Under the pieces are notes generated by a model that saw nothing but the letters and a program-made list of their open reading frames with translations, was not told the origin of the DNA and did not search any database. The position numbers were made by a program, and so were the translations under genes. A stretch of 64,000 nucleotides of DNA. Origin: Neptunomonas phycophila. GTDB taxonomy: Bacteria > Pseudomonadota > Gammaproteobacteria > Pseudomonadales > Balneatricaceae. Location: positions 248,001-312,000 of the forward strand of contig NZ_MRCI01000001.1 in NCBI RefSeq assembly GCF_001922575.1, given 5' to 3'. Of the stretch, positions 56,722 to 64,000 are shown in pieces (within the stretch, counting starts at the first letter, position 1; each line of letters begins with the position of its first letter).

Positions 56722-57252
56722 CTACGCCTGTAGTTTTTCCGGTTCGGATGTTCTGCTATAAGCTTTAAGCCATGTGGCTTGGATGATTTTGGCATCGGTT
56801 GACGCGCGGTGGCGAGGAATACAGAGATCGGCAATCACTTCCCGTTTTGTTTCGTCCCAAATATCAATCATGGCTTCTGTCATTACGGTTTCGATGGATG
56901 AAAGCCAAAAGCGGGGGGCAACGCCTGCTTCATAAAACAGTTTATTGAACCAAGTCGAGTCTACAGCCCAAGCATCGCTAAAAACGGTGCGCCCTTGCAA
57001 TAAATGATTCAACTCGATGGCGACTTCTCGGGTGCTTTGTCCGCGTCGGGTAATAATATCACGGCTAAGACCATGGAGGGTTTCGGCTTCCTCTGACCAA
57101 TAGCTCCAATGACGAGCAGGCTTTATGAGCGCGCAAAAACAGTGTGTATCGGATTGATAAAAACCGATTTCTATGGGGTAGCTTTGTTCGCTAAGCCCTG
57201 AAGCCTCAATATCAAGAATAATGGGCGGGTTTTGAGCGTTATGTCGAAACAT
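56722..57252 (-). CDS. DEDDh-type 3'-5' exonuclease
   Basis: I chose ATG at 57252 because AGGAG lies ten bases upstream; an upstream ATG at 57276 has no such site. The 176-residue protein shows the exonuclease motifs in order: ILDIEASGL with the first acidic pair, FSDAWAVDSTW with the middle aspartate and HRASTDAKII with the H and D of the DEDDh type. It acts on RNA or DNA 3' ends, probably in maturation or repair. It stands alone and is convergent with the QuiC-like gene. Confidence 0.83.
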   Translation of the reverse strand: MFRHNAQNPPIILDIEASGLSEQSYPIEIGFYQSDTHCFCALIKPARHWSYWSEEAETLHGLSRDIITRRGQSTREVAIELNHLLQGRTVFSDAWAVDSTWFNKLFYEAGVAPRFWLSSIETVMTEAMIDIWDETKREVIADLCIPRHRASTDAKIIQATWLKAYSRTSEPEKLQA

Positions 57253-57577
57253 AGATCCGTAACTCCTGTTTTGCATCCAGCGTGGTGTTAATATCGTTCC
57301 TTGATGACGGTGTGCGTTAGCACAAAGTCTGTACGGTCATAAGACGGTCATAAAGCTATTATAGACAGCGTTTGCTTAAGTGCCGAATATTGTTTATGTT
57401 TTTGAGCCTCTTTTACTATGCTTGTAGGATAGACGTAGAATTTTAACATGCGATAATCTATGCCTCATGTATAAGGTCACCGTCTTCTAGTGTGTAAGTG
57501 GAGTAATGCAGTTGATTAAATAGTACGTATAGAAAGCCCGATAAGAGATAAGTTAAATAGGACCGGAAAAATTGCGT
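57253..57577. promoter_or_regulatory. Intergenic region upstream of the Mrp operon
   Basis: This 325-base region between the exonuclease gene and mrpA should contain both promoters. The only clear structure is an 11-base tandem direct repeat, ACGGTCATAAG then ACGGTCATAAA, at 57333-57354. The ribosome site before mrpA is weak. I see no gene here. Confidence 0.5.
57333..57354 (+). repeat. Tandem 11-base direct repeat
   Basis: ACGGTCATAAG is followed directly by ACGGTCATAAA. This spacing would place two regulator monomers on one face of the helix. Confidence 0.45.
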
Positions 57578-60379
57578 ATGGATTTGTTTTTACTGCTGGT
57601 ATTACCCCTAGTTGGTATTGTTGTTCCTCTATTGGCTAAAAGCTGCAGCCGCACTTTATGTGCTTTTTTGACAGCGATCGCCCCCGTTACGGCTTTAATT
57701 TTGCTGCTAACGATGAGCCAAGATTTATTGGATGGCGTCGTACTATCGTCATCCCTTTCATGGATACCCGCTATGGGGATGGATCTGTCAGTCCGCCTTG
57801 ATGGTTTGGTTTTCCTCTTCTTGATACTGATCTTCGGCATCGGCGCATTGGTGATACTCTATGCGCGTTATTATTTGTCGCCCGACGACTCGATGGGGCG
57901 GTTTTATTGTTACTTCATGATGTTTATGTCCGCTATGGTGGGTGTGGTCGCATCAGGTAACATTATTCAGATGTGGTTTTTTTGGGAGCTGACCAGTATT
58001 AGCTCCTTCTTGTTAATCAGTTTTTGGTCTTCACGTACTGATGCTCGCAAAGGGGCACGGATGGCACTAACCGTAACCGGGGCTGGTGGTCTCGCTCTGC
58101 TGGCAGGGTTGCTATTAGTTGGCCAAGTCGTAGGTAGTTTTGATTTAGAGACTGTACTTAACAGCGGTGATGCTCTCAGGGAGTCCGGCGAATACCCATT
58201 TATTTTGGTGTTGGTGCTGTTAGGTGCCTTTACAAAATCAGCGCAGTTCCCCTTTCACTTTTGGTTGCCTCAAGCAATGGCAGCACCTACACCGGTCAGT
58301 GCTTACTTGCATTCTGCGACCATGGTAAAAGCGGGTATTTTCTTGATGGCCCGTTTTTACCCCGTTCTGTCCGGCACGGAAATGTGGTTCTTAATTGTTA
58401 GTTTAACAGGCTTATGTACCTTTCTTTTTGGTGCGTATATGGCCTTGTTTAAGCACGACCTTAAAGGTTTGTTGGCTTACTCAACGATCAGCCATTTGGG
58501 ACTGATAACGTTGCTGTTTGGTTTGGATACTCGTTTAGCAACTGTGGCGGCAATCTTCCATGTTATCAACCATGCAACGTTTAAAGCATCGTTGTTTATG
58601 GCGGCCGGTATTATTGATCATGAGTCGGGTTCGCGCGATATGCGCCAGCTTAATGGTTTGTGGAAGTATATGCCGTACACGGCCACGTTGGCGATTATCG
58701 CGGCTGCGTCAATGGCTGGTGTTCCTTTGCTGAATGGTTTCTTATCAAAAGAAATGTTCTTCAACGAGACGTTAGATCAAGGCTCGTTAGGGTCGCTATC
58801 ATGGATTATTCCGGTACTTGCAACCTTGGGCGGTGTTTTTTCCGTCGCGTATTCAACGCGATTTATTCATGATGTGTTTTTTAACGGCGAGCCCGTTAAT
58901 TTACCGAAAACGCCTCATGAGCCACCGCGCTATATGAAGCTGCCAGTCGAGATATTAGTGGGTTGTTGCTTGCTGGTAGGTATTGTCCCCGGTTTAGTGG
59001 TTGCTCAGTTATTAAACGCGGCCTCATCCGCATCTTTGTTGGGGCCTGTACCATATTACAGTTTGGCAATTTGGCATGGCTTTAACTTGCCGCTAATGAT
59101 GAGCTTTGTGGCAATGGCTGGTGGTTTCTTTGTGTATTATAACCGCCGAACCTTGTTTCATTTTCAAATGCAGTTTCCTGAGCCGGACTCAAAAGTCGTT
59201 TTTGAACGTTGGGTCCAAAGAGCGATTAAAGCGTGCCGGTTTGGTCATGCCTATATCGAAAATGGCTCGCTACAGCGTTATATCTTCTTGCTGTTATTGG
59301 CCACACTGGCCGTTACAGTGACACCGCTTACCGCTTTGCAGCAAACATCGGGTCTGAAACCGCAATTACCCATGGATGCTGCATCAGTAACCGCTGCTAT
59401 CTTGCTGGTGCTCAGTGCAGTAGCAACGGTGATCTGGAACCGTAAACGGCTGGTGGCTTTGTTGATGTTATCTGTTGTGGGGTTGATTGTTTCAATCGCT
59501 TTTGCGCGGTATTCCGCTCCCGACTTAGCGTTGACCCAGTTAGCGGTAGAGGTAGTGACGGTTATTTTGTTAATGTTGGCGCTCTTCTTTTTACCTCAGC
59601 AAACGCCTAAAGAGTCGTCGCCGCGTCGATTGGTCAGGGATATAGGTATTTCTGCCTTAGTGGGTGGTGTGATCGGTACCGTCAATTACGCCATGATGAC
59701 CCGTCCACTCGAGACGATATCTGACTTTTTTGTTGCTAACAGTAAAACCGGTGGTGGCGGTACCAACGTGGTTAACGTCATTTTGGTCGACTTCCGAGGC
59801 TTTGATACCTTAGGTGAAATAACCGTGTTAGGTATCGCTGCTATTGCGATTTATAAGCTTATTGTGGGAATGCGTTTGTATATGCCTTCCGGCGATGAGT
59901 ATGGCCGTCATTGGAGTACCGACACATACCCAATGGTACTTGCAGTTATCTCTCAAATTTTGTTGCCTCTGGCCTTGTTAGTCTCGGTCTACATCTTCCT
60001 TAGAGGGCATAATGAACCCGGCGGCGGCTTTATTGCTGGCTTGATTACCGGAGTCGCGCTCATACAACAGTACATCGCAAACGGTGTTGGGTGGATGAAA
60101 GCGCGCGTCCATATTAATTATCAGTGGATGATCGGCTCTGGCTTGTTAATAGCTGCTTTTACCGGTGTAGGCAGTTGGTTCTTCGATAAGCCTTTCTTAA
60201 CATCATGGTTTGATTACTTTAAATGGCCTTGGGTGGGTAAGTTTGAGCTCGCCAGTGCCATGTTATTTGATTTAGGTGTGTACTTAACCGTTGTCGGAGC
60301 AACTATGCTGATTTTGGCTAACTTAGGAACATTAACGACATCGGAACGTCCGGATGAACGCGTGTTGGAGGATCAGTAA
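57578..60379 (+). CDS. mrpA: Na+/H+ antiporter subunit A, fused MrpA-MrpB
   Basis: This is the large subunit of the multisubunit Mrp cation/proton antiporter, related to complex I NuoL. From ATG at 57578 (a TTG lies two codons earlier) it has 933 residues and about twenty membrane segments. The proton-channel part shows [21 protein letters not shown] and [35 protein letters not shown]. The last 150 residues contain the MrpB domain ([16 protein letters not shown]), and there is no separate mrpB, as in the six-gene group 2 operons. It starts the mrpACDEFG operon. Confidence 0.94.
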   Translation: MDLFLLLVLPLVGIVVPLLAKSCSRTLCAFLTAIAPVTALILLLTMSQDLLDGVVLSSSLSWIPAMGMDLSVRLDGLVFLFLILIFGIGALVILYARYYLSPDDSMGRFYCYFMMFMSAMVGVVASGNIIQMWFFWELTSISSFLLISFWSSRTDARKGARMALTVTGAGGLALLAGLLLVGQVVGSFDLETVLNSGDALRESGEYPFILVLVLLGAFTKSAQFPFHFWLPQAMAAPTPVSAYLHSATMVKAGIFLMARFYPVLSGTEMWFLIVSLTGLCTFLFGAYMALFKHDLKGLLAYSTISHLGLITLLFGLDTRLATVAAIFHVINHATFKASLFMAAGIIDHESGSRDMRQLNGLWKYMPYTATLAIIAAASMAGVPLLNGFLSKEMFFNETLDQGSLGSLSWIIPVLATLGGVFSVAYSTRFIHDVFFNGEPVNLPKTPHEPPRYMKLPVEILVGCCLLVGIVPGLVVAQLLNAASSASLLGPVPYYSLAIWHGFNLPLMMSFVAMAGGFFVYYNRRTLFHFQMQFPEPDSKVVFERWVQRAIKACRFGHAYIENGSLQRYIFLLLLATLAVTVTPLTALQQTSGLKPQLPMDAASVTAAILLVLSAVATVIWNRKRLVALLMLSVVGLIVSIAFARYSAPDLALTQLAVEVVTVILLMLALFFLPQQTPKESSPRRLVRDIGISALVGGVIGTVNYAMMTRPLETISDFFVANSKTGGGGTNVVNVILVDFRGFDTLGEITVLGIAAIAIYKLIVGMRLYMPSGDEYGRHWSTDTYPMVLAVISQILLPLALLVSVYIFLRGHNEPGGGFIAGLITGVALIQQYIANGVGWMKARVHINYQWMIGSGLLIAAFTGVGSWFFDKPFLTSWFDYFKWPWVGKFELASAMLFDLGVYLTVVGATMLILANLGTLTTSERPDERVLEDQ

Positions 60380-60744
60380 TGGAATTGATTTATGCTGCCT
60401 GTGTAGGGCTGTTAACAACATGCGGGATTTTTCTAACGCTACGCGGACGTACTTTTCCTGTTGTTGTCGGTTTAACTATGCTCTCGTATGCCGTTAATTT
60501 ATTTTTGTTTTCAAGCGGCCGCTTGGTGGTGAATAAGCCTGCTGTGCTTGGTCAATCGGAAACGTATGCCGATCCTTTACCACAGGCCTTGGTGCTGACA
60601 GCCATTGTTATTGGTTTTGCAATGACGGCGTTTGCCGTGATCCTAGCAATGCGTGCGCGTGCAGATTTAGGCAATGATCATGTTGATGGTCAGGATTTTG
60701 GGACAGATCAATTAGCGGATAAGGACAAGGAGAAGTCTAAGTGA
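60379..60744 (+). CDS. mrpC: Na+/H+ antiporter subunit C
   Basis: The 121-residue NuoK-related subunit has three membrane helices and the family motif FPVVVGLTMLSYAVNLFLF. DPLPQALVLTAIVIGFA follows, with the conserved glutamine region. A charged tail rich in D and K ends the protein. Its start overlaps the last base of the mrpA stop. Confidence 0.93.
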   Translation: MELIYAACVGLLTTCGIFLTLRGRTFPVVVGLTMLSYAVNLFLFSSGRLVVNKPAVLGQSETYADPLPQALVLTAIVIGFAMTAFAVILAMRARADLGNDHVDGQDFGTDQLADKDKEKSK

Positions 60745-62267
60745 TGGATCACTTGCCCATATTACCTATCCTAATACCGATGTTGGCCGCTGTTTTGATG
60801 TTGTTGCCACCGGTGGCCAACAGCCTAGAGCGCCAGCGTGTTGTAGCATTTGTTGCCTTGCTTGGGCTGGTTGGCGTGGCTATCGAACTGCTCATAATTA
60901 GTTTGAGTGGGTCGATTCAAGTTTACCAACTAGGGAACTGGCAAGCGCCTTACGGCATAGTGCTGGTGGTTGATCGCTTAGCTATTTTAATGGTGCTGCT
61001 GACGGGCGTATTAGCCTTAGGAGCATTATTGTATTCGACGGCCGGCGATGACCGAGGCGGAGTGTTCTTTTATCCGCTCTTTATGCTGCAAATAATGGGT
61101 ATCAGCGGAGCATTTTTTACCGGTGATATCTTTAACCTCTTTGTATTTTTTGAGGTGCTGTTATTAGCCTCGTATGCACTGTTAATACATGCTGGCGGTA
61201 AACAGAAAACCCAAGCTAGCTTGCATTATCTGATCTTAAACCTCATCGGCTCTTCGCTATTTCTGTTTGCCTTAGGCATTCTGTATGGCACCTTAGGAAC
61301 GCTTAATATTGCCGATATGGCGCTCAAAGTACGCGAACTACCTGAAGCAGAACAACAATTGGCGCGTATTGGCGGGCTATTGCTGTTGATCGTCTTTGGT
61401 CTTAAATCTGCCATGTTCCCACTTCACTTTTGGCTGACCAAAACCTACTCAAGTGCTAGTGCACCTGTGGCGGCGCTGTTTGCGATTATGACAAAGGTGG
61501 GGATATACAGTATTTGGCGAATCCATACAGTTGTATTTGGACACCATGCCGGTGAGCTTGCCAACCTAATCCAGCCTTGGCTGTGGCCGGCTGCAATCTT
61601 AACGATATCCGCGGGTACTTTGGGCGCGTTGGCAAGCCAATCCTTACGCCAGTTAGTGTCTAATTTGGTGATCGTGTCTGTTGGCACTATGTTAAGTGCG
61701 GTAGCCATTAATACTGTGCAAGCCACCACGGCAGGGCTTTATTACTTGATACATTCAACGTTGGTTACCGGGGCGCTCTTTTTACTGGCTGATGCAATTG
61801 CCGAACAGCGTGGTAAAGCGTCTGACCGGTTTGTTCGTGCTCGACGAATGACCAGCTCGCTGCCTTTAGGCATAGCATTTGCCATCGGCATTTTATCCAT
61901 GACCGGCCTACCACCGTTTTCCGGGTTTGTGGGTAAGGTATTAGTGCTACAATCCAGTGTGGGCGCAGCTCAAATGGCATGGGTATGGGGTGCTGTTTTA
62001 ATCGCTAGTTTGATGAGTGTTATTGCCGCATCACGGGGCGGATCAACCTTATTTTGGCGTATTAGCAGCGAGACCAATGAGAAAAAAATAATCGCGAAAC
62101 CCAAGCTGTTTGCCATCTACTTTTTACTATCTGCTTCTCCGTTGTTAGTGATTTTTGGTGGTCAAGTCTCTGACTTTACCTCGCAAGCCGCGTTACAGTT
62201 ATACCAATTGGGCGTTCAGCCTGAGTTATTGTTACCCACTACACCATCATTAGGGAGTCCTGAGTAA
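60744..62267 (+). CDS. mrpD: Na+/H+ antiporter subunit D
   Basis: The 507-residue NuoN/NuoM-type proton channel subunit has about fourteen helices and the typical FEVLLLASYALLIHAG and KSAMFPLHFWLTKTYSSASAPVAALFAIMTKVGIYSIWR blocks. I place the start at ATG 60744, sharing a base with the mrpC stop; a GTG one codon earlier is possible. The mrpE gene begins right after the stop. Confidence 0.94.
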   Translation: MDHLPILPILIPMLAAVLMLLPPVANSLERQRVVAFVALLGLVGVAIELLIISLSGSIQVYQLGNWQAPYGIVLVVDRLAILMVLLTGVLALGALLYSTAGDDRGGVFFYPLFMLQIMGISGAFFTGDIFNLFVFFEVLLLASYALLIHAGGKQKTQASLHYLILNLIGSSLFLFALGILYGTLGTLNIADMALKVRELPEAEQQLARIGGLLLLIVFGLKSAMFPLHFWLTKTYSSASAPVAALFAIMTKVGIYSIWRIHTVVFGHHAGELANLIQPWLWPAAILTISAGTLGALASQSLRQLVSNLVIVSVGTMLSAVAINTVQATTAGLYYLIHSTLVTGALFLLADAIAEQRGKASDRFVRARRMTSSLPLGIAFAIGILSMTGLPPFSGFVGKVLVLQSSVGAAQMAWVWGAVLIASLMSVIAASRGGSTLFWRISSETNEKKIIAKPKLFAIYFLLSASPLLVIFGGQVSDFTSQAALQLYQLGVQPELLLPTTPSLGSPE

Positions 62268-62759
62268 ATGCTACGACGTATATTCCCTATGCCGACTCAC
62301 AGCTTAGTGCTGTTTATTGTATGGCTGTTGCTTAACCAATCGATAGCGCCGGGACATCTACTGTTGGCGTTAATTTTTGCGCTCCTGATTCCGATTCTAG
62401 TGGGAGGTATGCAAGCTGAGCAGCCGCACATTAGGCGTCCTATTAAAGCCGTTATATATTTTCTGCGAGTTTTGGTTGATATCATCGTTGCGAACATCGA
62501 GGTAACGGTGCAGCTCATGCGTCCGGTTAAGTATTTACAGCCGGCATTTGTCGCGATTCCGCTGGAGCTAACAGGAGATTTTCCTATTACTGTTTTGGCA
62601 AGCACCATTTCGTTAACGCCGGGTACCTTGTCAGCTGAGGTTTCAGAAGATAAGCAGTGGTTATATGTGCATGCGTTGCATATGAAAGATGAAACCACCC
62701 TGGTGCGTGAAATTAAGAAACGTTATGAAGCGCCGCTTTTGGAGATATTCGGATGCTAG
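62268..62759 (+). CDS. mrpE: Na+/H+ antiporter subunit E
   Basis: The 163-residue protein has an N-terminal pair of membrane helices and the family motif LASTISLTPGTLSAEVSEDKQWLYVHAL in the C-terminal half. It is needed for full antiport in the Mrp complex. Its last codons overlap the mrpF start. Confidence 0.93.
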   Translation: MLRRIFPMPTHSLVLFIVWLLLNQSIAPGHLLLALIFALLIPILVGGMQAEQPHIRRPIKAVIYFLRVLVDIIVANIEVTVQLMRPVKYLQPAFVAIPLELTGDFPITVLASTISLTPGTLSAEVSEDKQWLYVHALHMKDETTLVREIKKRYEAPLLEIFGC

Positions 62760-63022
62760 AAATTAGCTTGATGATCGCCACTGCAATGGTCATGGTGTCC
62801 TTAGTGCTTAATGTATGGCGGCTGTTTCGTGGGCCAGATAAGCCTGATCGAATATTGGCGCTGGATACTATGTATATCAACAGTATTGCGCTGATTTTAT
62901 TGTTTGGTTTGTTTATGGGTACCGCCATTTATTTTGAAGCGGCGCTGATGATTGCAATGCTGGGCTTTGTAAGCACAGCGGCTTTGTGCAAGTACTTATT
63001 GCGCGGCGACATAATTGAATAA
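62753..63022 (+). CDS. mrpF: Na+/H+ antiporter subunit F
   Basis: The 89-residue protein has three helices and the conserved RGPDKPDRILALDTMYIN segment between the first two. It overlaps mrpE and is followed after 12 bases by mrpG. Confidence 0.93.
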   Translation: MLEISLMIATAMVMVSLVLNVWRLFRGPDKPDRILALDTMYINSIALILLFGLFMGTAIYFEAALMIAMLGFVSTAALCKYLLRGDIIE

Positions 63023-63034
63023 GGGTAGTGTGTT

Positions 63035-63397
63035 ATGCCATTTTGGGTAGAGTTGATAGGCTCAATTTTAATACTGTTAGGTGGTTTCTTTGTGCTAATG
63101 GGCTCTATAGGTTTGGTGAAAATGCCAGATTTCTATATGCGATTGCATACACCGACTAAAGCGACCACGTTAGGGATGGGGGCTATATTGATAGCCTCTA
63201 TGATATTGGTGAGCGTCAATCAAAATGGGTTAAGTGCGCATGAATTGCTTATTAGCATTTTCTTGTTCATTACCGCACCGGTTACAGCCATGATGATGGC
63301 CAAAACGGGTTTGCATTACCACCTTAAAATCCACAAGGGTACGCTTAACCGCGATCTGGCGGACATCGCTAAGCAGCGCCAGCCGCCCAATCACTGA
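63035..63397 (+). CDS. mrpG: Na+/H+ antiporter subunit G
   Basis: The 120-residue protein has three helices and the family motif LVKMPDFYMRLHTPTKATTLGMG. It is the last gene of the Mrp operon; a perfect inverted repeat lies just downstream. Confidence 0.93.
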   Translation: MPFWVELIGSILILLGGFFVLMGSIGLVKMPDFYMRLHTPTKATTLGMGAILIASMILVSVNQNGLSAHELLISIFLFITAPVTAMMMAKTGLHYHLKIHKGTLNRDLADIAKQRQPPNH

Positions 63398-63403
63398 TTA
63401 ATT

Positions 63404-63441
63404 GCGCACCAATGTGGACTTGAGGGTCAGTATTGGTGCGC
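63404..63441. promoter_or_regulatory. Inverted repeat after mrpG: terminator and/or NtrC-like sites for ureA
   Basis: GCGCACCAAT (63404-63413) and ATTGGTGCGC (63432-63441) form a perfect ten-base stem with an 18-base loop, followed by TTTCTGTT, so it can terminate mrpG. Each arm also holds an NtrC-type half-site (GCACC and GGTGC) next to a weaker partner. The repeat lies about 180-200 bases before the expected ureA transcription start. Either role is possible, and both could hold. Confidence 0.5.
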
Positions 63442-63589
63442 TTTCTGTTCAATAACAGTGCTCTGCGTTCAGGTGACTGCTCAATAAATATCGGCCCAGC
63501 TTTCATCTAAGTCGCTTCTCCTCCGAAATAAGGCGCTTATCGTGTGCCTCATCCCTTCTTGATAAAGAGAAAAGTTATAAAGCGCTAAC

Positions 63590-63605
63590 TGGTATATTCT
63601 TTGCT
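63590..63605 (+). promoter_or_regulatory. Sigma-54 promoter of ureA
   Basis: TGGTATATTCTTTGCT fits the sigma-54 consensus TGGYRYRN4TTGCW at every position, with GG and GC 12 bases apart. The expected start of transcription is near 63616, about 55 bases before the ureA ATG. Confidence 0.72.
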
Positions 63606-63670
63606 TTTCTGGTCTAGTTAACGATAGATAGTTGACGAGTCGATCAGGATTAGAGGAGGTACCGAAAGCG

Positions 63671-63973
63671 ATGGAACTTACCCCGCGCGAGAAAGATAAA
63701 CTCTTGTTATTTACCGCAGCCTTGTTGGCAGAGCGCCGCAAAGATCGAGGCTTAAAGCTCAATTACCCTGAGTCGATTGCTTATATTAGTGCCGCTATTC
63801 TTGAAGGTGCACGTGATGGAAAAACCGTTGCCGAGCTGATGGATTATGGCCGTACTTTATTAACGGTTGATGATGTCATGGATGGTATAGCCGAGATGAT
63901 CCATGAAGTGCAAGTTGAGGCCACTTTTCCAGACGGTACTAAGCTAGTCACTGTTCATGATCCCATTGTGTAG
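63671..63973 (+). CDS. ureA: Urease subunit gamma
   Basis: UreA is the small structural subunit of urease, which hydrolyses urea to ammonia and carbamate. The 100-residue sequence is complete and typical: [44 protein letters not shown], and the end [11 protein letters not shown]. The ATG is chosen because it fits the family start and has GAGGAGG upstream; a longer frame has no such support. ureB begins nine bases after the stop. Confidence 0.97.
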   Translation: MELTPREKDKLLLFTAALLAERRKDRGLKLNYPESIAYISAAILEGARDGKTVAELMDYGRTLLTVDDVMDGIAEMIHEVQVEATFPDGTKLVTVHDPIV

Positions 63974-63982
63974 GAGACCATT

Positions 63983-64000
63983 ATGATTCCGGGCGAAATG
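63983..64000 (+). CDS. ureB: Urease subunit beta, start only
   Basis: Only MIPGEM is visible before the window ends. This is the usual start of UreB, and the position directly after ureA supports the call. Confidence 0.85.

Noticed and set aside
63481-63762. Minus-strand frame of 93 codons near the end
   Set aside because: It covers the sigma-54 element and the 5' end of ureA on the other strand, and no family was recognised.

Overview
The window reads as chromosome of a marine gammaproteobacterium, probably of the Oceanospirillales type (Neptunomonas/Marinobacterium/Amphritea-like; the genus is a guess). Reasons: the conserved order glyA-nrdR-ribD-ribB-ribH-nusB-thiL-pgpA-ribA, the xseB-ispA-dxs block divergent from a PomAB-type (sodium-type) flagellar stator, a six-gene Mrp sodium/proton antiporter, and urea and tripartite tricarboxylate transporters. 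GC looks moderate by eye, with clear AT-rich patches at about 26.4-28.5 kb and 36.1-37.5 kb.

Layout. 0-3.5 kb: proline catabolism (putA, with its C-terminal domain on a separate downstream gene). 3.8-25.4 kb: housekeeping genes (purEK, an AraC regulator, hemE, radA, a PilZ protein, ettA, a glutaredoxin, glyA, nrdR, the riboflavin operon with nusB/thiL/pgpA/ribA, a lipoprotein, dxs/ispA/xseB, pomAB). 25.5-29.3 kb: small accessory stretch (PEP-CTERM protein, a convergent E1-like ThiF protein and nitroreductase, cytochrome c5-like protein, a small unknown). 29.5-36.1 kb: urea ABC transporter urtABCDE plus ureD, preceded by NtrC-like and sigma-54-like sites. 36.1-50.6 kb: antagonism and defence (a T6SS-type effector with a membrane partner, a WYL regulator, a complete minimal type I-F2 CRISPR-Cas system and an array of 47 repeats). 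50.7-56.7 kb: GntR regulator, TctCBA transporter and two QuiC-related proteins that have lost metal ligands. 56.7-63.4 kb: a DEDD exonuclease and the Mrp operon. 63.4-64 kb: ureA and the start of ureB behind their own sigma-54-like promoter.

Main points. (1) The urease gene set is split: ureD follows urtE, while ureA/ureB lie about 27.6 kb downstream, and both parts carry nitrogen-type promoter signals. (2) The CRISPR system is the rare I-F2 form without Cas8f. Its array has two near-identical spacers and a decayed internal segment with a truncated repeat abutting the next one. (3) The TctCBA-linked TIM-barrel/VOC pair resembles a split, order-reversed QuiC1 in which three of four metal ligands of the dehydratase and two iron-ligand histidines of the HPPD-like half are replaced. 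It is the best candidate here for an undescribed function. (4) A ThiF-like enzyme and a nitroreductase lie tail to tail in an AT-rich patch; the same two domains are fused in mycobacterial MoeY (Rv1355c).
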